From assembly GCA_000620185.1 (NCBI GenBank), contig KK211088.1, positions 1 to 64,000 on the forward strand: DNA of 64,000 bases, written 5' to 3'. Shown here one piece after another: positions 37,476 to 48,689 of the stretch. The stretch is from Geodermatophilaceae bacterium URHB0062. GTDB lineage: Bacteria; Actinomycetota; Actinomycetes; Mycobacteriales; Geodermatophilaceae. Position numbers and translations under genes: made by a program. The notes below the pieces were generated by a model that worked only from the letters and a program-made list of their open reading frames with translations, did not search any database and was not told where the DNA came from. Each line of letters starts with the position of its first letter. Position 1 is the stretch's first letter.

Positions 37476-37505
37476 ACCGGCGGCCGGCCGGAGCCGGCCG
37501 CCGGT
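37476..37505. terminator. Bidirectional terminator between the UbiA gene and the sigma-partner gene
   Basis: Perfect 13-bp stem ACCGGCGGCCGGC with a CGGA loop, 1 base after the UbiA stop and 6 bases from the stop of the convergent gene. Confidence 0.8.
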
Positions 37506-37511
37506 GAGGGG

Positions 37512-38507
37512 TCAGTTCTTGCCGTTGCCGCCCTTGTTGCCGTTGCCGCCGGACTTGCCGCTGCCGTTGCCGGTCCCGGTCGACGTGGCGTCGCCCTTGC
37601 CGCTGCCGTTGCCCTTGCTGCCGCCCTTGCCGTGGCTGCCGCTCTGGGTGGTGGCCTGCTGCTGCGCGTCGCCGGTCTCCGACTCGACCGCGGTCGCCGG
37701 CTCGTCCGGGGTGTCGGTCAGCTCGTCGAGGTCCACGCCCTCGTTCTCGAGGTCGTCGGCGTCCAGGTGCTTCTTGTGCGCCCAGGTGCTCACGATCTGA
37801 CCGAAGCGGACGTCCTCGCCCAGCAGGGCCTTGTTGTGGGCGCCCAGGCTGACCCACTGACCGAAGGTCTGGCCGTCCTGGGGACCGTCGACCGCCCACG
37901 CCTCGGGATCGAACGCGGTGGGGTCCTCGACGACGGGCTGCTCGGCCTCCGGGTCCTCGACGGCCGGCTCCTCGGCGGTGGGCTCCTCGACGACGGGCTC
38001 GTCGGTCGCCGGCTCGTCGCCGGCGGTCTCCTCGCCGGAGGGCAGGTCGAAGGGCGTCACCGCGCCCACCACCGACGAGACGGTGTTCTGCACGGGGTCC
38101 GGCAGGGCGCCGACGGCACCCGCACCGGTCACGAGGACGACGGCGACACCGGCGCCGGTGGCGGCCTGCGCGACAGCGCCGGCGGACAGGAGCTTGGCGA
38201 AGAGAGCGGGGATGAACATGGCGGTACGTCTCCGTATCCGGACGCGGGCGGGCCGCCGTTCGGGCGGGCTCCCGGCCGATCTGGCCGTCGCGGTGGACGG
38301 GCTCGACTGGTCGGTGAGAAGACCCGTGACCAGCAGTTCGGCGAGCGCGGCGCTGGGCCGGCCCGGCTGGGTGGCCGTCGCACGGACCCCCTCCGAGAAG
38401 GCAGCCAGACCGGGGAAGGAGTCGGCTGCCGCACCGGAGACGGCCCGGCCCGCGAGGTACGCCTCGAAGGCGTCCTCGACGGCTGCGTCGTCGGCTGCTG
38501 TGGTCAT
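37512..38507 (-). CDS. Putative membrane-anchored sigma-factor partner (anti-sigma-like)
   Basis: 331 residues. The N-terminus (1-70) is a helical segment, EDAFEAYLAGRAVSGAAADS and ALAELLVTGLLTDQ, a pattern found in predicted sigma-binding domains of actinobacterial anti-sigma proteins. A helix near residues 98-135 (AMFIPALFAKLLSAGAVAQA and following) is the membrane anchor. A Glu/Pro repeat follows (units of xEPVVEEPTAEEP kind, about 155-200) and the C-terminus is a 40-residue Gly/Asn/Ser/Lys tail. The start at 38507 is 10 bases after the sigma-factor stop; the frame is open to 38558. The anti-sigma function is inferred from position and topology only. Confidence 0.6.
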   Translation of the reverse strand: MTTAADDAAVEDAFEAYLAGRAVSGAAADSFPGLAAFSEGVRATATQPGRPSAALAELLVTGLLTDQSSPSTATARSAGSPPERRPARVRIRRRTAMFIPALFAKLLSAGAVAQAATGAGVAVVLVTGAGAVGALPDPVQNTVSSVVGAVTPFDLPSGEETAGDEPATDEPVVEEPTAEEPAVEDPEAEQPVVEDPTAFDPEAWAVDGPQDGQTFGQWVSLGAHNKALLGEDVRFGQIVSTWAHKKHLDADDLENEGVDLDELTDTPDEPATAVESETGDAQQQATTQSGSHGKGGSKGNGSGKGDATSTGTGNGSGKSGGNGNKGGNGKN

Positions 38508-38517
38508 CTCATCCCCG

Positions 38518-39120
38518 TCATCGCCGGGAGGGCGCGTAGGGGTGCGCTCCCGCACCAACTTTTTCCGGTGTCCTCCCGGGCGCGGCCTCGAGGCGGTCCC
38601 GCAGCGCCCGCACGCCGCGGCGCTGGAGGGCCTTCACCGACCCCTCCGACCGGCCCATCACCTGGGCAACCTGCTCCACCGTCAGGTCCGCCAGGATGCG
38701 CAGCAGCAGGACGGCCCGCTGATCGGTCGGCAGCCCGCCGCACAGCTCCTGGACCGTCTCGGCGCCCACGCGCACGAGCACGTCGTCCTCGACGTCGCCG
38801 CCGAACTGCTCGGCGAGCAGGTCGGAGTCGTCGACGACCTGGGGACGGCGGCTGCGCCGGCGCCAGTCGTCGACCAGCCGGCGGTGGGCGATGGTGAACA
38901 CCCATGCCCGCAGGGCGCCTTCGTCGCCGCTGAACCCGGACAGGCCGGTGAAGACACCGATGAAGGTCTCGCTGGCCAGGTCGTCGGGCTCGACGGCTCC
39001 GTGCAGCCGCAGATAGCCGGTGACGGCCGGCGCCAGGTCGCGGTAGAGCACCTCGAAGGCCCAGGCCGCGCCGGTCCGCGCCGCCGCGAGGACGTCGTCG
39101 AAGGGGGGACCCACGGTCAC
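38518..39120 (-). CDS. ECF-type RNA polymerase sigma factor
   Basis: 200 residues. Region 2 (AAWAFEVLYRDLAPAVTGYL, ASETFIGVFTGLSGF, RAWVFTIAHRRLVDDWRRRS) and region 4 (LPTDQRAVLLLRILADLTVE, QVAQVMGRSEGSVKALQRRG) are complete. GGGAGGAGG lies eight bases before the GTG at 39120. The gene downstream, 10 bases away, encodes a membrane protein that is probably its partner. Divergent from lpqE across about 220 bases. Confidence 0.9.
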   Translation of the reverse strand: MTVGPPFDDVLAAARTGAAWAFEVLYRDLAPAVTGYLRLHGAVEPDDLASETFIGVFTGLSGFSGDEGALRAWVFTIAHRRLVDDWRRRSRRPQVVDDSDLLAEQFGGDVEDDVLVRVGAETVQELCGGLPTDQRAVLLLRILADLTVEQVAQVMGRSEGSVKALQRRGVRALRDRLEAAPGRTPEKVGAGAHPYAPSRR

Positions 39121-39342
39121 GCGCTCACCTCCTCCCGATCGCACGCTTCCTCTCCTGATCGGCAGTCCGGGGCCGCGCCTGGACCGCCGTGGCCCGGACG
39201 GGGGACGTCGGCCGCCTCGCGGGCGGGCGCGCGGAGGGGTTCCCTGCCCGGCGTCGCGGGCGGGCGCCCGATAGGCTCCGCACCAATCCCGACTCACCGA
39301 TCCGCGGTGACCGGTACCGAACCTGTGTGGAGGTCGACGGCT

Positions 39343-39924
39343 GTGAACCGCGCGCTGCGCGCCGCCACGACGGGCGTGCTGCTCCTCTCCCCGATCGCAC
39401 TCTCCGCGTGCAGTTCGGGGCAGGTGACCCAGACGGTCACCCAGGACCGGGACAAGACCGGCGGCATGGCCGAGGTCCAGGGGATCACCCTGCGCGCCGT
39501 GACGCTGGAGTACCCCCGCGGCGGCGCGTACGAGGCCGGTGACGACGCCGAACTGCGCATGGCGATCGTGAACAACGGCACGGAGACCGACACGCTGACC
39601 TCCGTCGAGGGTGACGGTTTCTCGTCGGCGGAGATCACCGGCGCCCGCGCCGAGGGTGAGACCAGCGCGCCCGACCAGATCGAGATCCCCGCCGGGGAGT
39701 CGGTGTTCGTCGGCGAGGACGACGTCAAGGTCAACCTGATCGGCCTCTCCGAGGGCATCACGACCGGCGAGACCCTCCAGGTCGTGCTCTCCTTCGAGAA
39801 GGCGGGCGACATCACCGTCAACGTCCCCGTCGCCAACCCCGAGCGCGCGCAGGAGCGCGGCGACGGCTTCGACTTCCACGAGTCGAGCGGCGCGGCCTCG
39901 GGCGGCGAGAACGGCGCGGGCTGA
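39343..39924 (+). CDS. lpqE: LpqE-like lipoprotein
   Basis: 193 residues. Signal peptide with lipobox LSAC (Cys near residue 23). The rest is a beta-sandwich of the PCu(A)C/DUF461-like type (GITLRAVTLEYPRGGAYEAG, ELRMAIVNNGTETDTLTSVE, LQVVLSFEKAGDITVNVPVA), followed by a hydrophilic Gly-rich tail. Its place directly before radA-disA equals that of lpqE (Rv3584) in M. tuberculosis. The GTG at 39343 has GGAGG. Ligand unknown; copper is possible from the fold but the Met/His motif is not seen. Confidence 0.8.
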   Translation: MNRALRAATTGVLLLSPIALSACSSGQVTQTVTQDRDKTGGMAEVQGITLRAVTLEYPRGGAYEAGDDAELRMAIVNNGTETDTLTSVEGDGFSSAEITGARAEGETSAPDQIEIPAGESVFVGEDDVKVNLIGLSEGITTGETLQVVLSFEKAGDITVNVPVANPERAQERGDGFDFHESSGAASGGENGAG

Positions 39925-39984
39925 CCCGCCCGCGCTCCACCTGACCTCCGCCGAACTGTCGGTGCCGGCGGTTACCGTCGCGGC

Positions 39985-41352
39985 GTGCCCGCCTCCGGAG
40001 TGAAGTCAGCTCGGCCTGCCCACCGCTGCACCGAATGCGGCTTCGCCTCGGCGAAGTGGGTCGGCCGCTGCCCCGAGTGCCAGGCCTGGGGCACCGTGCA
40101 GGAGTACGGCACCCCGTCGACGCCGCTGCGCTCGGTCTCGGCGGGTCCCGTGACGGCCCCGGCCCGGCCGATCGCCGAGGTGGAGCTGGCCGGAGCCCGC
40201 GCGGTGCCCACCGGCATCCCCGAGTTCGACCGGGTGCTCGGCGGGGGCCTGGTGCCCGGTGCCGTCCTCCTGGTCGCCGGCGAGCCCGGGGTGGGCAAGT
40301 CGACGCTCCTTCTCGAGGTCGCGCACCGTGTCGCCGCGGCCAACGGCCCGGCCCTCGTGGTCTCGGGCGAGGAGTCCGCGGGGCAGGTCCGGTTGCGCGC
40401 CGAGCGGATCGGTGCGCTGCACGAGCGGCTCTACCTGGCCGCCGAGACCGAGCTGTCCGCCGTGCTCGCGCATGTGGAGGCGGTCAACCCGTCCCTGCTG
40501 ATCCTCGACAGCGTCCAGACGGTGCGCTCCCCCGCCGTCGACGGCACCGACGGTGGCGCCACCCAGGTGCGCGCGGTGGCCAGCGCCCTGACCGGCGTGG
40601 CCAAGAGCCGTGGGATGACGACGATCCTGGTCGGGCACGTGACCAAGGACGGCGCGATCGCCGGCCCCCGCACCCTCGAGCACCTCGTCGACGTGGTCAT
40701 CTCCTTCGACGGCGAACGGCACTCCACGCTGCGCCTGGTGCGCGCCACCAAGAACCGGTTCGGCCCGGCCGACGAGATCGGCTGCTTCGAGATCGGCGAC
40801 GCCGGGGTCGTCGGGGTGCCCGACCCTTCGGCGCTGTTCGTCTCGCGGCGCGCGGCCCCCGTGGCCGGCAGCTGCGTGACGGTGACGCTGGAGGGCAGCC
40901 GGCCACTTCTGGCCGAGGTGCAGGCGCTGGTGGCGAGCTCGTCGGGCGGCGGCTCGCCCCGGCGCGCGGTGAGCGGGCTCGACGGGCAGCGCGTCGCCAT
41001 GGTGAACGCGGTGGTCGAACGGCGCGGAGCGGTCAAGCTGGCCGACTCCGACGTCTTCGCCGCCTCCGTCGGTGGCGTACGCATCGCCGAGCCGGCCGCC
41101 GACCTGGCGCTGGCCCTGGCGATCGCCTCCGCGGCCAAGGACCGTCCGCTCCCCGCCGGCACGGTCGCGATCGGCGAGGTCGGGCTCTCCGGCGAGATCC
41201 GCCGCGTCGGCGGCACGGGACGCCGGCTGGCCGAGGCCGCCCGTCAGGGTTACAAGGTCGCCCTCGTGCCGGTCGACGCGGGATCGGCCCCGCCCGGCAT
41301 GCGGCTGGTCGAGGTGCCCGACCTGGGCGCGGCATTCGCCCGGCTGTTCTAG
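39985..41352 (+). CDS. radA: DNA repair protein RadA
   Basis: 455 residues. Zinc finger CTEC-CPEC (residues 15-32), RecA-like ATPase with Walker A GEPGVGKST (about 99-107), RadA-specific KNRFG motif (about 256-260) and C-terminal Lon-protease-like domain (VGGVRIAEPAADLALALAIA, IGEVGLSGEIRRVGG). It drives branch migration and D-loop extension in recombination repair. Order radA-disA is conserved. Start GTG 39985. Confidence 0.97.
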   Translation: MPASGVKSARPAHRCTECGFASAKWVGRCPECQAWGTVQEYGTPSTPLRSVSAGPVTAPARPIAEVELAGARAVPTGIPEFDRVLGGGLVPGAVLLVAGEPGVGKSTLLLEVAHRVAAANGPALVVSGEESAGQVRLRAERIGALHERLYLAAETELSAVLAHVEAVNPSLLILDSVQTVRSPAVDGTDGGATQVRAVASALTGVAKSRGMTTILVGHVTKDGAIAGPRTLEHLVDVVISFDGERHSTLRLVRATKNRFGPADEIGCFEIGDAGVVGVPDPSALFVSRRAAPVAGSCVTVTLEGSRPLLAEVQALVASSSGGGSPRRAVSGLDGQRVAMVNAVVERRGAVKLADSDVFAASVGGVRIAEPAADLALALAIASAAKDRPLPAGTVAIGEVGLSGEIRRVGGTGRRLAEAARQGYKVALVPVDAGSAPPGMRLVEVPDLGAAFARLF

Positions 41353-41453
41353 CACCGTAGAGTTTCGGTTCGGTAGCGGAACCCCGAGCCCCACCCCCGT
41401 CCGGCGGGGCCACGTAGACTCGGCTCCGAAGCAGTCGACCGTCAGGAGCGCGC

Positions 41454-42539
41454 GTGCCCACCGAGGTGGACCCCGAGGTCGCGTTGCGCGAGCTGCTCGG
41501 GCGCATCGCACCTGGTACGGCGCTGCGCGACGGGCTGGAGCGCATCCTCGCCGGGCGCACCGGCGCCCTCATCGTGCTGGGCTACGACCGCGTCGTCGAA
41601 TCACTGTGCACCGGCGGGTTCGCCCTGGACGTCGCGCTGTCGGCGACCCGGCTCCGCGAGCTGGCCAAGATGGACGGCGCGGTGATCGTCAGCTACGACG
41701 GCATGCGGATCGTCCGGGCGGGCGTGCACCTGATGCCCGACCCGACCATCCCCACGGAAGAGTCGGGCACCCGGCACCGCACCGCGGAGCGGGTGGCCCT
41801 GCAGACCGGCTTCCCGGTGATCTCGGTGAGCCAGTCGATGCACATCATCAGCGTGTACGTGGCCGGCCGCCGCTACACGCTCGAGCACCCGACCACGATC
41901 CTGGCCCGCGCCAACCAGGCCCTCGCGGCCCTCGAGCGCTACAAGCTCCGCCTCGACGAGGTCGCCAGCACCCTGTCCGCGCTGGAGATCGAGGATCTCG
42001 TGACCGTCCGCGACGCGATGAGCGTCAGCCAGCGGCTGGAGATGGTCCGGCGGATCGCCGACGAGATCGAGGGCTTCGTCGTCGAGCTCGGCACCGACGG
42101 TCGGCTCCTCGCGCTGCAGCTCGACGAGATGCTGGCCGGGGTCGAGGAGGACCGGGGCCTGCTCGTCCGCGACTACCTGCCGGGTGCCGGCCGCCGGCCC
42201 CGCAGCATCGAGCAGGTGCTCACCGACCTGCGGGCGCTGTCGGCCACCGAGCTGCTCGACTTGTCCGCGGTCGCCCGCTGCTACGGGTTGCCCACCTCGC
42301 CCGACGCGCTGGACTCCCCCGTCAGCCCGCGCGGCTACCGGTTGCTCAACCGGGTGCCCCGGCTGCCGGCCGGGATCATCGACCGTCTGGTCGACCACTT
42401 CGGCGGGTTGCAGAAGCTGCTGGCCGCCACGATCGAGGACCTGCTGGCCGTCGAGGGCGTCGGCGAGGCGCGCGCCCGCGGCATCCGCGAGGGCCTGTCC
42501 CGGCTGGCGGAGACCTCGATCCTCGATCGCTACAGCTAG
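41454..42539 (+). CDS. disA: Diadenylate cyclase / DNA integrity scanning protein DisA
   Basis: 361 residues. The N-terminal DAC domain has the catalytic DGA (74-76) and RHR (107-109, GTRHRTAE) motifs and makes cyclic di-AMP from two ATP. A helical spine follows and the C-terminus is a helix-hairpin-helix DNA-binding domain ([19 protein letters not shown]). GTG 41454 has CAGGAG six bases upstream. It sits 101 bases after radA, so may be co-transcribed. Confidence 0.97.
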   Translation: MPTEVDPEVALRELLGRIAPGTALRDGLERILAGRTGALIVLGYDRVVESLCTGGFALDVALSATRLRELAKMDGAVIVSYDGMRIVRAGVHLMPDPTIPTEESGTRHRTAERVALQTGFPVISVSQSMHIISVYVAGRRYTLEHPTTILARANQALAALERYKLRLDEVASTLSALEIEDLVTVRDAMSVSQRLEMVRRIADEIEGFVVELGTDGRLLALQLDEMLAGVEEDRGLLVRDYLPGAGRRPRSIEQVLTDLRALSATELLDLSAVARCYGLPTSPDALDSPVSPRGYRLLNRVPRLPAGIIDRLVDHFGGLQKLLAATIEDLLAVEGVGEARARGIREGLSRLAETSILDRYS

Positions 42540-42543
42540 GCCA

Positions 42544-43248
42544 TCAGCGCAGGGTGATCGGGGTGTCCGGCGAGATCTTCGTGTCCAGCCGCCCCCGCAG
42601 CACGTAGTCCCCCGCCGCCGGCAGCGTCCGCCGGGCCGTGCAGGTCGGCTCGCTGCTCATGCCACTCCAGACCAGCGGGATGCTCACCGCGGCGCCGGCG
42701 GCCAGCGTGCGGGTGTCCGGACCGGCCGACGGGAAGCAGTCGTTGCTGCCCCACACCCGGGTGCCACGCGCGTCGAGCAGGACGACCTCCTGCAGGTCCT
42801 TGTCCAACGCCCGCACGCACGGCACGCGGGACCTGTTCTGCACGACGAGCTGCAGCGTCGGCTTGGCACCGACGACCACGGCCGCCGGCGCGCGCACCGC
42901 GAGGCCGAGCATCTCGTCGGTGCAGGGCCTACCGGCCGCCGACCCCGGAGCTGCCGGTGTCGCAGTGCCCCGGGGCCGCTGGGTCACCGATGCGGCCATG
43001 GGCGCGCGCGGCGGCGTCGGGGTGACGAGCGCGCTGAAGGACGGGACGACGCGTTCCAGGGCGGGGGTGGCCACGGGCCGGGACGACGTCGTGGCCGCCG
43101 CCCCCGCCGAGTCGTTTCCGGTACGGCCACTCAGCAGCCACACGCCGAGCACCACCAGGCCCCCGACCACCAGCAGCACGAGGGCCAGGACCACCAGGCG
43201 GCGGCGCCAGTAGACCGCCGCGGACAGCGGTCCGACCGGGTGCCACAC
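42544..43248 (-). CDS. Membrane-anchored extracytoplasmic protein (Rv3587c-like position)
   Basis: 234 residues. One N-terminal helix (RRLVVLALVLLVVGGLVVLG after YWRRR), a Thr/Pro/Ala linker (45-105), then a beta-rich domain (PTLQLVVQNRSRVPCVRALD, VVLLDARGTRVWGSNDCFPS, VWSGMSSEPTCTARR) with four or five cysteines, probably disulphide-bonded outside the cell. A membrane protein occupies the same place between disA and mutY/canB in M. tuberculosis (Rv3587c). Function unknown. Start GTG 43248; convergent with disA, 4 bases apart. Confidence 0.78.
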   Translation of the reverse strand: MWHPVGPLSAAVYWRRRLVVLALVLLVVGGLVVLGVWLLSGRTGNDSAGAAATTSSRPVATPALERVVPSFSALVTPTPPRAPMAASVTQRPRGTATPAAPGSAAGRPCTDEMLGLAVRAPAAVVVGAKPTLQLVVQNRSRVPCVRALDKDLQEVVLLDARGTRVWGSNDCFPSAGPDTRTLAAGAAVSIPLVWSGMSSEPTCTARRTLPAAGDYVLRGRLDTKISPDTPITLR

Positions 43249-43301
43249 GTCGCGAACGGTAGTGCTCCGTGAACGGCGGCGGCGTCGTGGCGCGCCGCGT
43301 C

Positions 43302-44228
43302 ATGAGCACGGCAGACTGGGCTCCTGTGACGAGTGTGGGCACGGCGACGGACTCCGGATCCGCACCAGCGGTCGGCGACGTCCTCGTGGACTGGTACGCG
43401 ACCGCCGCGCGTGACCTCCCGTGGCGCCGTCCGGACGTCGACGCCTGGGCCGTGCTCGTCAGCGAGGTCATGCTGCAGCAGACTCCCGTGGCCCGCGTCG
43501 AGCCGGTCTGGCGGGACTGGATGGCCCGCTGGCCGTCCCCGGCCGACCTGGCGGCGGCGACCCCGGCCGAGGTCATCCGCGCCTGGGGCAAGCTCGGCTA
43601 TCCCCGCCGGGCGCTCCGGCTGCGCGAGGGTGCTGCCGCAATCGTCGAACGGCACGGCGGCGCGGTCCCCTCGGCAGTGCCCGACCTCGAGGCGCTGCCC
43701 GGGATCGGTACCTACACCGCTCGCGCGGTGGCCTGCTTCGGCTACGGCACCCCGCAGCCGGTCGTGGACACCAACGTCCGCCGCGTCGTCGCCCGGCTGG
43801 TGCACGGCCAGGCGGAGGCGGGCAACGCCCGGGCCGCCGATCTCGCCGACATCGCGGCCCTCGCACCGAGCGAGCCGGGGCGGGCGGTGCGGTTCTCGGT
43901 CGCCGCGATGGAGCTCGGTGCGCTGGTCTGCGTCGCGGGCACTCCGCGCTGCCGCGCGTGCCCCGTCCGCGACCGCTGCGCGTGGCGGCTGGCCGGCTGC
44001 CCGCCGCACGCCGGACCGGCCCGGCGGGTGCAGAAGTTCGCCGGCACCGATCGTCAGGTCCGCGGCCGGCTCCTCGACGTCCTCCGGGCGGCGCACCACC
44101 CCGTGCCGGCCGCGGAGCTGGAGGCGGCATGGGACGACGCCGTCCAGCGATCGCGGTGCCTGGACTCCCTGCTCACGGACGGGCTCGTCGAGCAGACCGA
44201 CGAGGGGCTGTTCCGGCTGCCCCACTGA
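43302..44228 (+). CDS. mutY: A/G-specific adenine glycosylase MutY
   Basis: 308 residues. Catalytic Glu in SEVMLQQTPV (about E55) and Asp in VVDTNVRRV (about D156), helix-hairpin-helix LPGIGTYTA, and the [4Fe-4S] cluster as C-x6-C-x2-C-x5-C (from CVAGTPRC to CPVRDRC). It removes A opposite 8-oxoG. The C-terminal NUDIX-like domain of E. coli MutY is missing apart from a short helical end, as in other actinobacteria. ATG 43302 is chosen; GTG 43269 is possible. Confidence 0.94.
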   Translation: MSTADWAPVTSVGTATDSGSAPAVGDVLVDWYATAARDLPWRRPDVDAWAVLVSEVMLQQTPVARVEPVWRDWMARWPSPADLAAATPAEVIRAWGKLGYPRRALRLREGAAAIVERHGGAVPSAVPDLEALPGIGTYTARAVACFGYGTPQPVVDTNVRRVVARLVHGQAEAGNARAADLADIAALAPSEPGRAVRFSVAAMELGALVCVAGTPRCRACPVRDRCAWRLAGCPPHAGPARRVQKFAGTDRQVRGRLLDVLRAAHHPVPAAELEAAWDDAVQRSRCLDSLLTDGLVEQTDEGLFRLPH

Positions 44229-44287
44229 CCGGCGCCGCCCCGAATTTCGCTGGTCGAGCCGGGACTCGGCGCGGTTCACTGAGGCCC

Positions 44288-45208
44288 ATGCAACTGCCCG
44301 GGGACCTCACCGCCCGACCCCTGACCGACGTCGACGCCCGCGCGGTGTACGAGGTGATGGCCGCCCAGGAACTGCACGACCTCGGCATCGTCGAGATCGA
44401 GGAGGCCGACATCGTCGGTGACTGGCAGCGGCCCAGCTTCGACGTCCCGGCCTGCACGATCGGCGTCTTCGACGGCGACCGTCTCGTGGCCTACGCCGAG
44501 GTCGCCGACGACGGACGGGGCGACGCCGCCGTGCACCCGGAGTACCGCGGACGAGGCGTCGGGACGGCGCTGGCCGCCTGGACCCAGGAACTCGCCCGCG
44601 CGCGCGGCGTCCCCGTGGTGGGGATGCCCGTGCCGAAGGGCTCTCCGGCGGACGTGCTGCTGGAGTCCCTCGGCTACCAGGTCCGGTGGCACTCCTGGAT
44701 GCTCGAGCTGCCCGACGGCACGCGGATCGAGGCCCAGCCCCTGCCCGACGGTTACTCGATCCGGACCGCCGAGGACGAGGCTGACCACAGGGCCGCCTGG
44801 ACCGTCATCGAGGAGGCCTTCCTCGAGTGGGCGCAGCGGGACCGGCGGACCTTCGAGGACTTCGCCGCGACGACCGCGCAACGGCCCGGTTTCGAGCCGT
44901 GGCACCTGCGGCTCGTCACGGATCCGCGCGGCGACGTGGTCGGCGCCTGCTTCCTGGTTCTCCATGACAGCGACGGCTTCGTCGACAAGCTGGCGGTCCG
45001 CAGGGACCGGCGCGGGCTCGGGCTGGCGCGCGCGCTGCTGGCGGATGCCTTCGCGAACGCGCGGGCGCACGGCGCCACCCACTGCGAGCTGTCCACCGAC
45101 TCGCGCACGGGCGCCCTGGGCCTCTACGAGCGGGTCGGCATGGTCGTCACCGGCAACTGGGTCCACCGCGCCGTCGACCTCGGGCCGGTTCCCGTGCCCG
45201 TGAACTGA
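44288..45208 (+). CDS. Tandem GNAT N-acetyltransferase
   Basis: 306 residues with two GNAT folds. The acetyl-CoA loop is VHPEYRGRGVGTALAAW (about residues 78-94) in the first and VRRDRRGLGLARALLADAF (about 236-254) in the second; both look usable. This layout resembles mycothiol synthase and other double GNATs, but the flanking motifs do not identify the substrate. ATG 44288. It is 59 bases after mutY. Confidence 0.86.
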   Translation: MQLPGDLTARPLTDVDARAVYEVMAAQELHDLGIVEIEEADIVGDWQRPSFDVPACTIGVFDGDRLVAYAEVADDGRGDAAVHPEYRGRGVGTALAAWTQELARARGVPVVGMPVPKGSPADVLLESLGYQVRWHSWMLELPDGTRIEAQPLPDGYSIRTAEDEADHRAAWTVIEEAFLEWAQRDRRTFEDFAATTAQRPGFEPWHLRLVTDPRGDVVGACFLVLHDSDGFVDKLAVRRDRRGLGLARALLADAFANARAHGATHCELSTDSRTGALGLYERVGMVVTGNWVHRAVDLGPVPVPVN

Positions 45209-45221
45209 CCGGACCGGACCC

Positions 45222-45425
45222 CTACCGCCGGCGGCGTGGCCGGCTCAGGTCGCGGAAGGTCATGAGCCAGCCCGCGATCGCCGCGACCAGCGCCAGGAGC
45301 ATCAGCGCGGTCCGCAGCCAGGCGGCCAGTCCGGCCTGCCAGACGAGGGTTGCGCCGACCATCGCGCCGACGATCAGGAGGCCGCCGTACACCGGGGTCC
45401 GCATCGGGTGATCACCGCGCGCCAC
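45222..45425 (-). CDS. Small two-helix membrane protein, unknown
   Basis: 67 residues (GTG 45425; ATG 45404 would give 60). Two hydrophobic helices (about 15-33 and 38-56) and a basic C-terminus SRPRRRR. No ribosome-binding site is obvious, so the start is uncertain. No family recognised. Convergent with the GNAT gene. Confidence 0.6.
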   Translation of the reverse strand: MARGDHPMRTPVYGGLLIVGAMVGATLVWQAGLAAWLRTALMLLALVAAIAGWLMTFRDLSRPRRRR

Positions 45426-45464
45426 CCGCCCAGTCTGCGCCCGCTTGCAGCCCTCACCGCCGGT

Positions 45465-45523
45465 TGATCATCGTCGGGTGGCTGCCCGACACGCCGGCCA
45501 GGGCAGCCACCCGACGATGATCA
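45465..45523. repeat. Perfect 23-bp inverted repeat
   Basis: The arms start TGATCATCGTCGGGTGGCTG and are exactly complementary over 23 bases, with a 13-base loop. It lies 18 bases before the next terminator. This may be a repetitive extragenic palindrome rather than a simple terminator. Confidence 0.85.
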
Positions 45524-45540
45524 CGGGGGAACGGGGCTGC

Positions 45541-45595
45541 GCACGACGAAGGGGCCGCCCCTCCCTGGCGGGAGGAGCGGCCCCTCTGGTCGTGC
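45541..45595 (-). terminator. Terminator of clpC
   Basis: Composite stem: outer GCACGAC/GTCGTGC and inner AGGGGCCGC/GCGGCCCCT with CCTCCC/GGGAGG, immediately past the clpC stop. Confidence 0.85.
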
Positions 45596-45606
45596 GGCCT
45601 AGCGGA

Positions 45607-48141
<2,535 letters not shown>

Positions 48142-48428
48142 CTGCTGCTTCTCCTCTGACCGGCTGGTCCGGCGCTGCTCTCCCCTGTCGTGGGGAGTAG
48201 CACCCGACATCCGTCGGCGCACGGGGCACCGGTCTTTCCACTGTAGTCGCGGACCACGCCGTCCCGTCGTGACCGATGGAGGACGGTGGATGGCTTGCCC
48301 GGTCCAACCGATGGAAGCCGAACGGTGTTCCGCTCGGGTTACGCCGACAGCGGACGGGGCGGGCGGCCCGGGACCCGGGCGCGCCGACGGGTACAACGAC
48401 CGCGGCGGTCCTGCTCATCCCCCCAGGT

Positions 48429-48466
48429 GGAGTGGGAGGGACGCACTTTCCGCGCCCTGGCACTCC
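48429..48466. repeat. Palindromic element, copy 3 (38-base family)
   Basis: GGAGTG...CACTCC core of 38 bases, differing from copy 2 at three positions. Unlike the other two copies it is not at the junction of two convergent stop codons. Confidence 0.75.
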
Positions 48467-48492
48467 GCTCGGCATTCCGCCGGAACGACGAC

Positions 48493-48522
48493 GGCCCGGC
48501 TCCCCCTGAGGGGAACCGGGCC
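48493..48522 (-). terminator. Hairpin downstream of lsr2
   Basis: GGCCCGG/CCGGGCC outer and TCCCC/GGGGA inner stem with a CTGA loop, about 170 bases past the lsr2 stop. It resembles the csp terminator at 10354-10385. Confidence 0.65.
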
Positions 48523-48655
48523 GGTCGTGCGAGCGATGCCGCGGGACGTCGCACCACCCTCAGGCGTGCGCTGCCGTCACAGGAGGGCGTGTCCGCGGCC
48601 GTGCGTCACAGGAGCCCCCGTCTCGGACGGCAGAAGGACCTCGTGCCCCTCAACC

Positions 48656-48667
48656 CTCGCAGGCTCG
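48656..48667 (-). repeat. Inverted copy of the CGAGCCTGCGAG core
   Basis: Exact 12-base match, on the minus strand, to the loop cores at 8433-8444 and 57034-57045. It lies 23 bases beyond the lsr2 stop. Confidence 0.6.
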
Positions 48668-48689
48668 GGTCGAGCCTCCGCACGAGGCC

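Larger units (their letters stand above)
48142..48689. other. 548-base intergenic region between clpC and lsr2 with three repeats, no gene seen
   Basis: Contains the third copy of the 38-base palindrome (48429-48466), the lsr2-side terminator (48493-48522) and an inverted copy of the CGAGCCTGCGAG core (48656-48667). The clpC promoter must lie within the first ~280 bases. Long open frames across it lack ribosome-binding sites and recognisable products. Confidence 0.65.
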
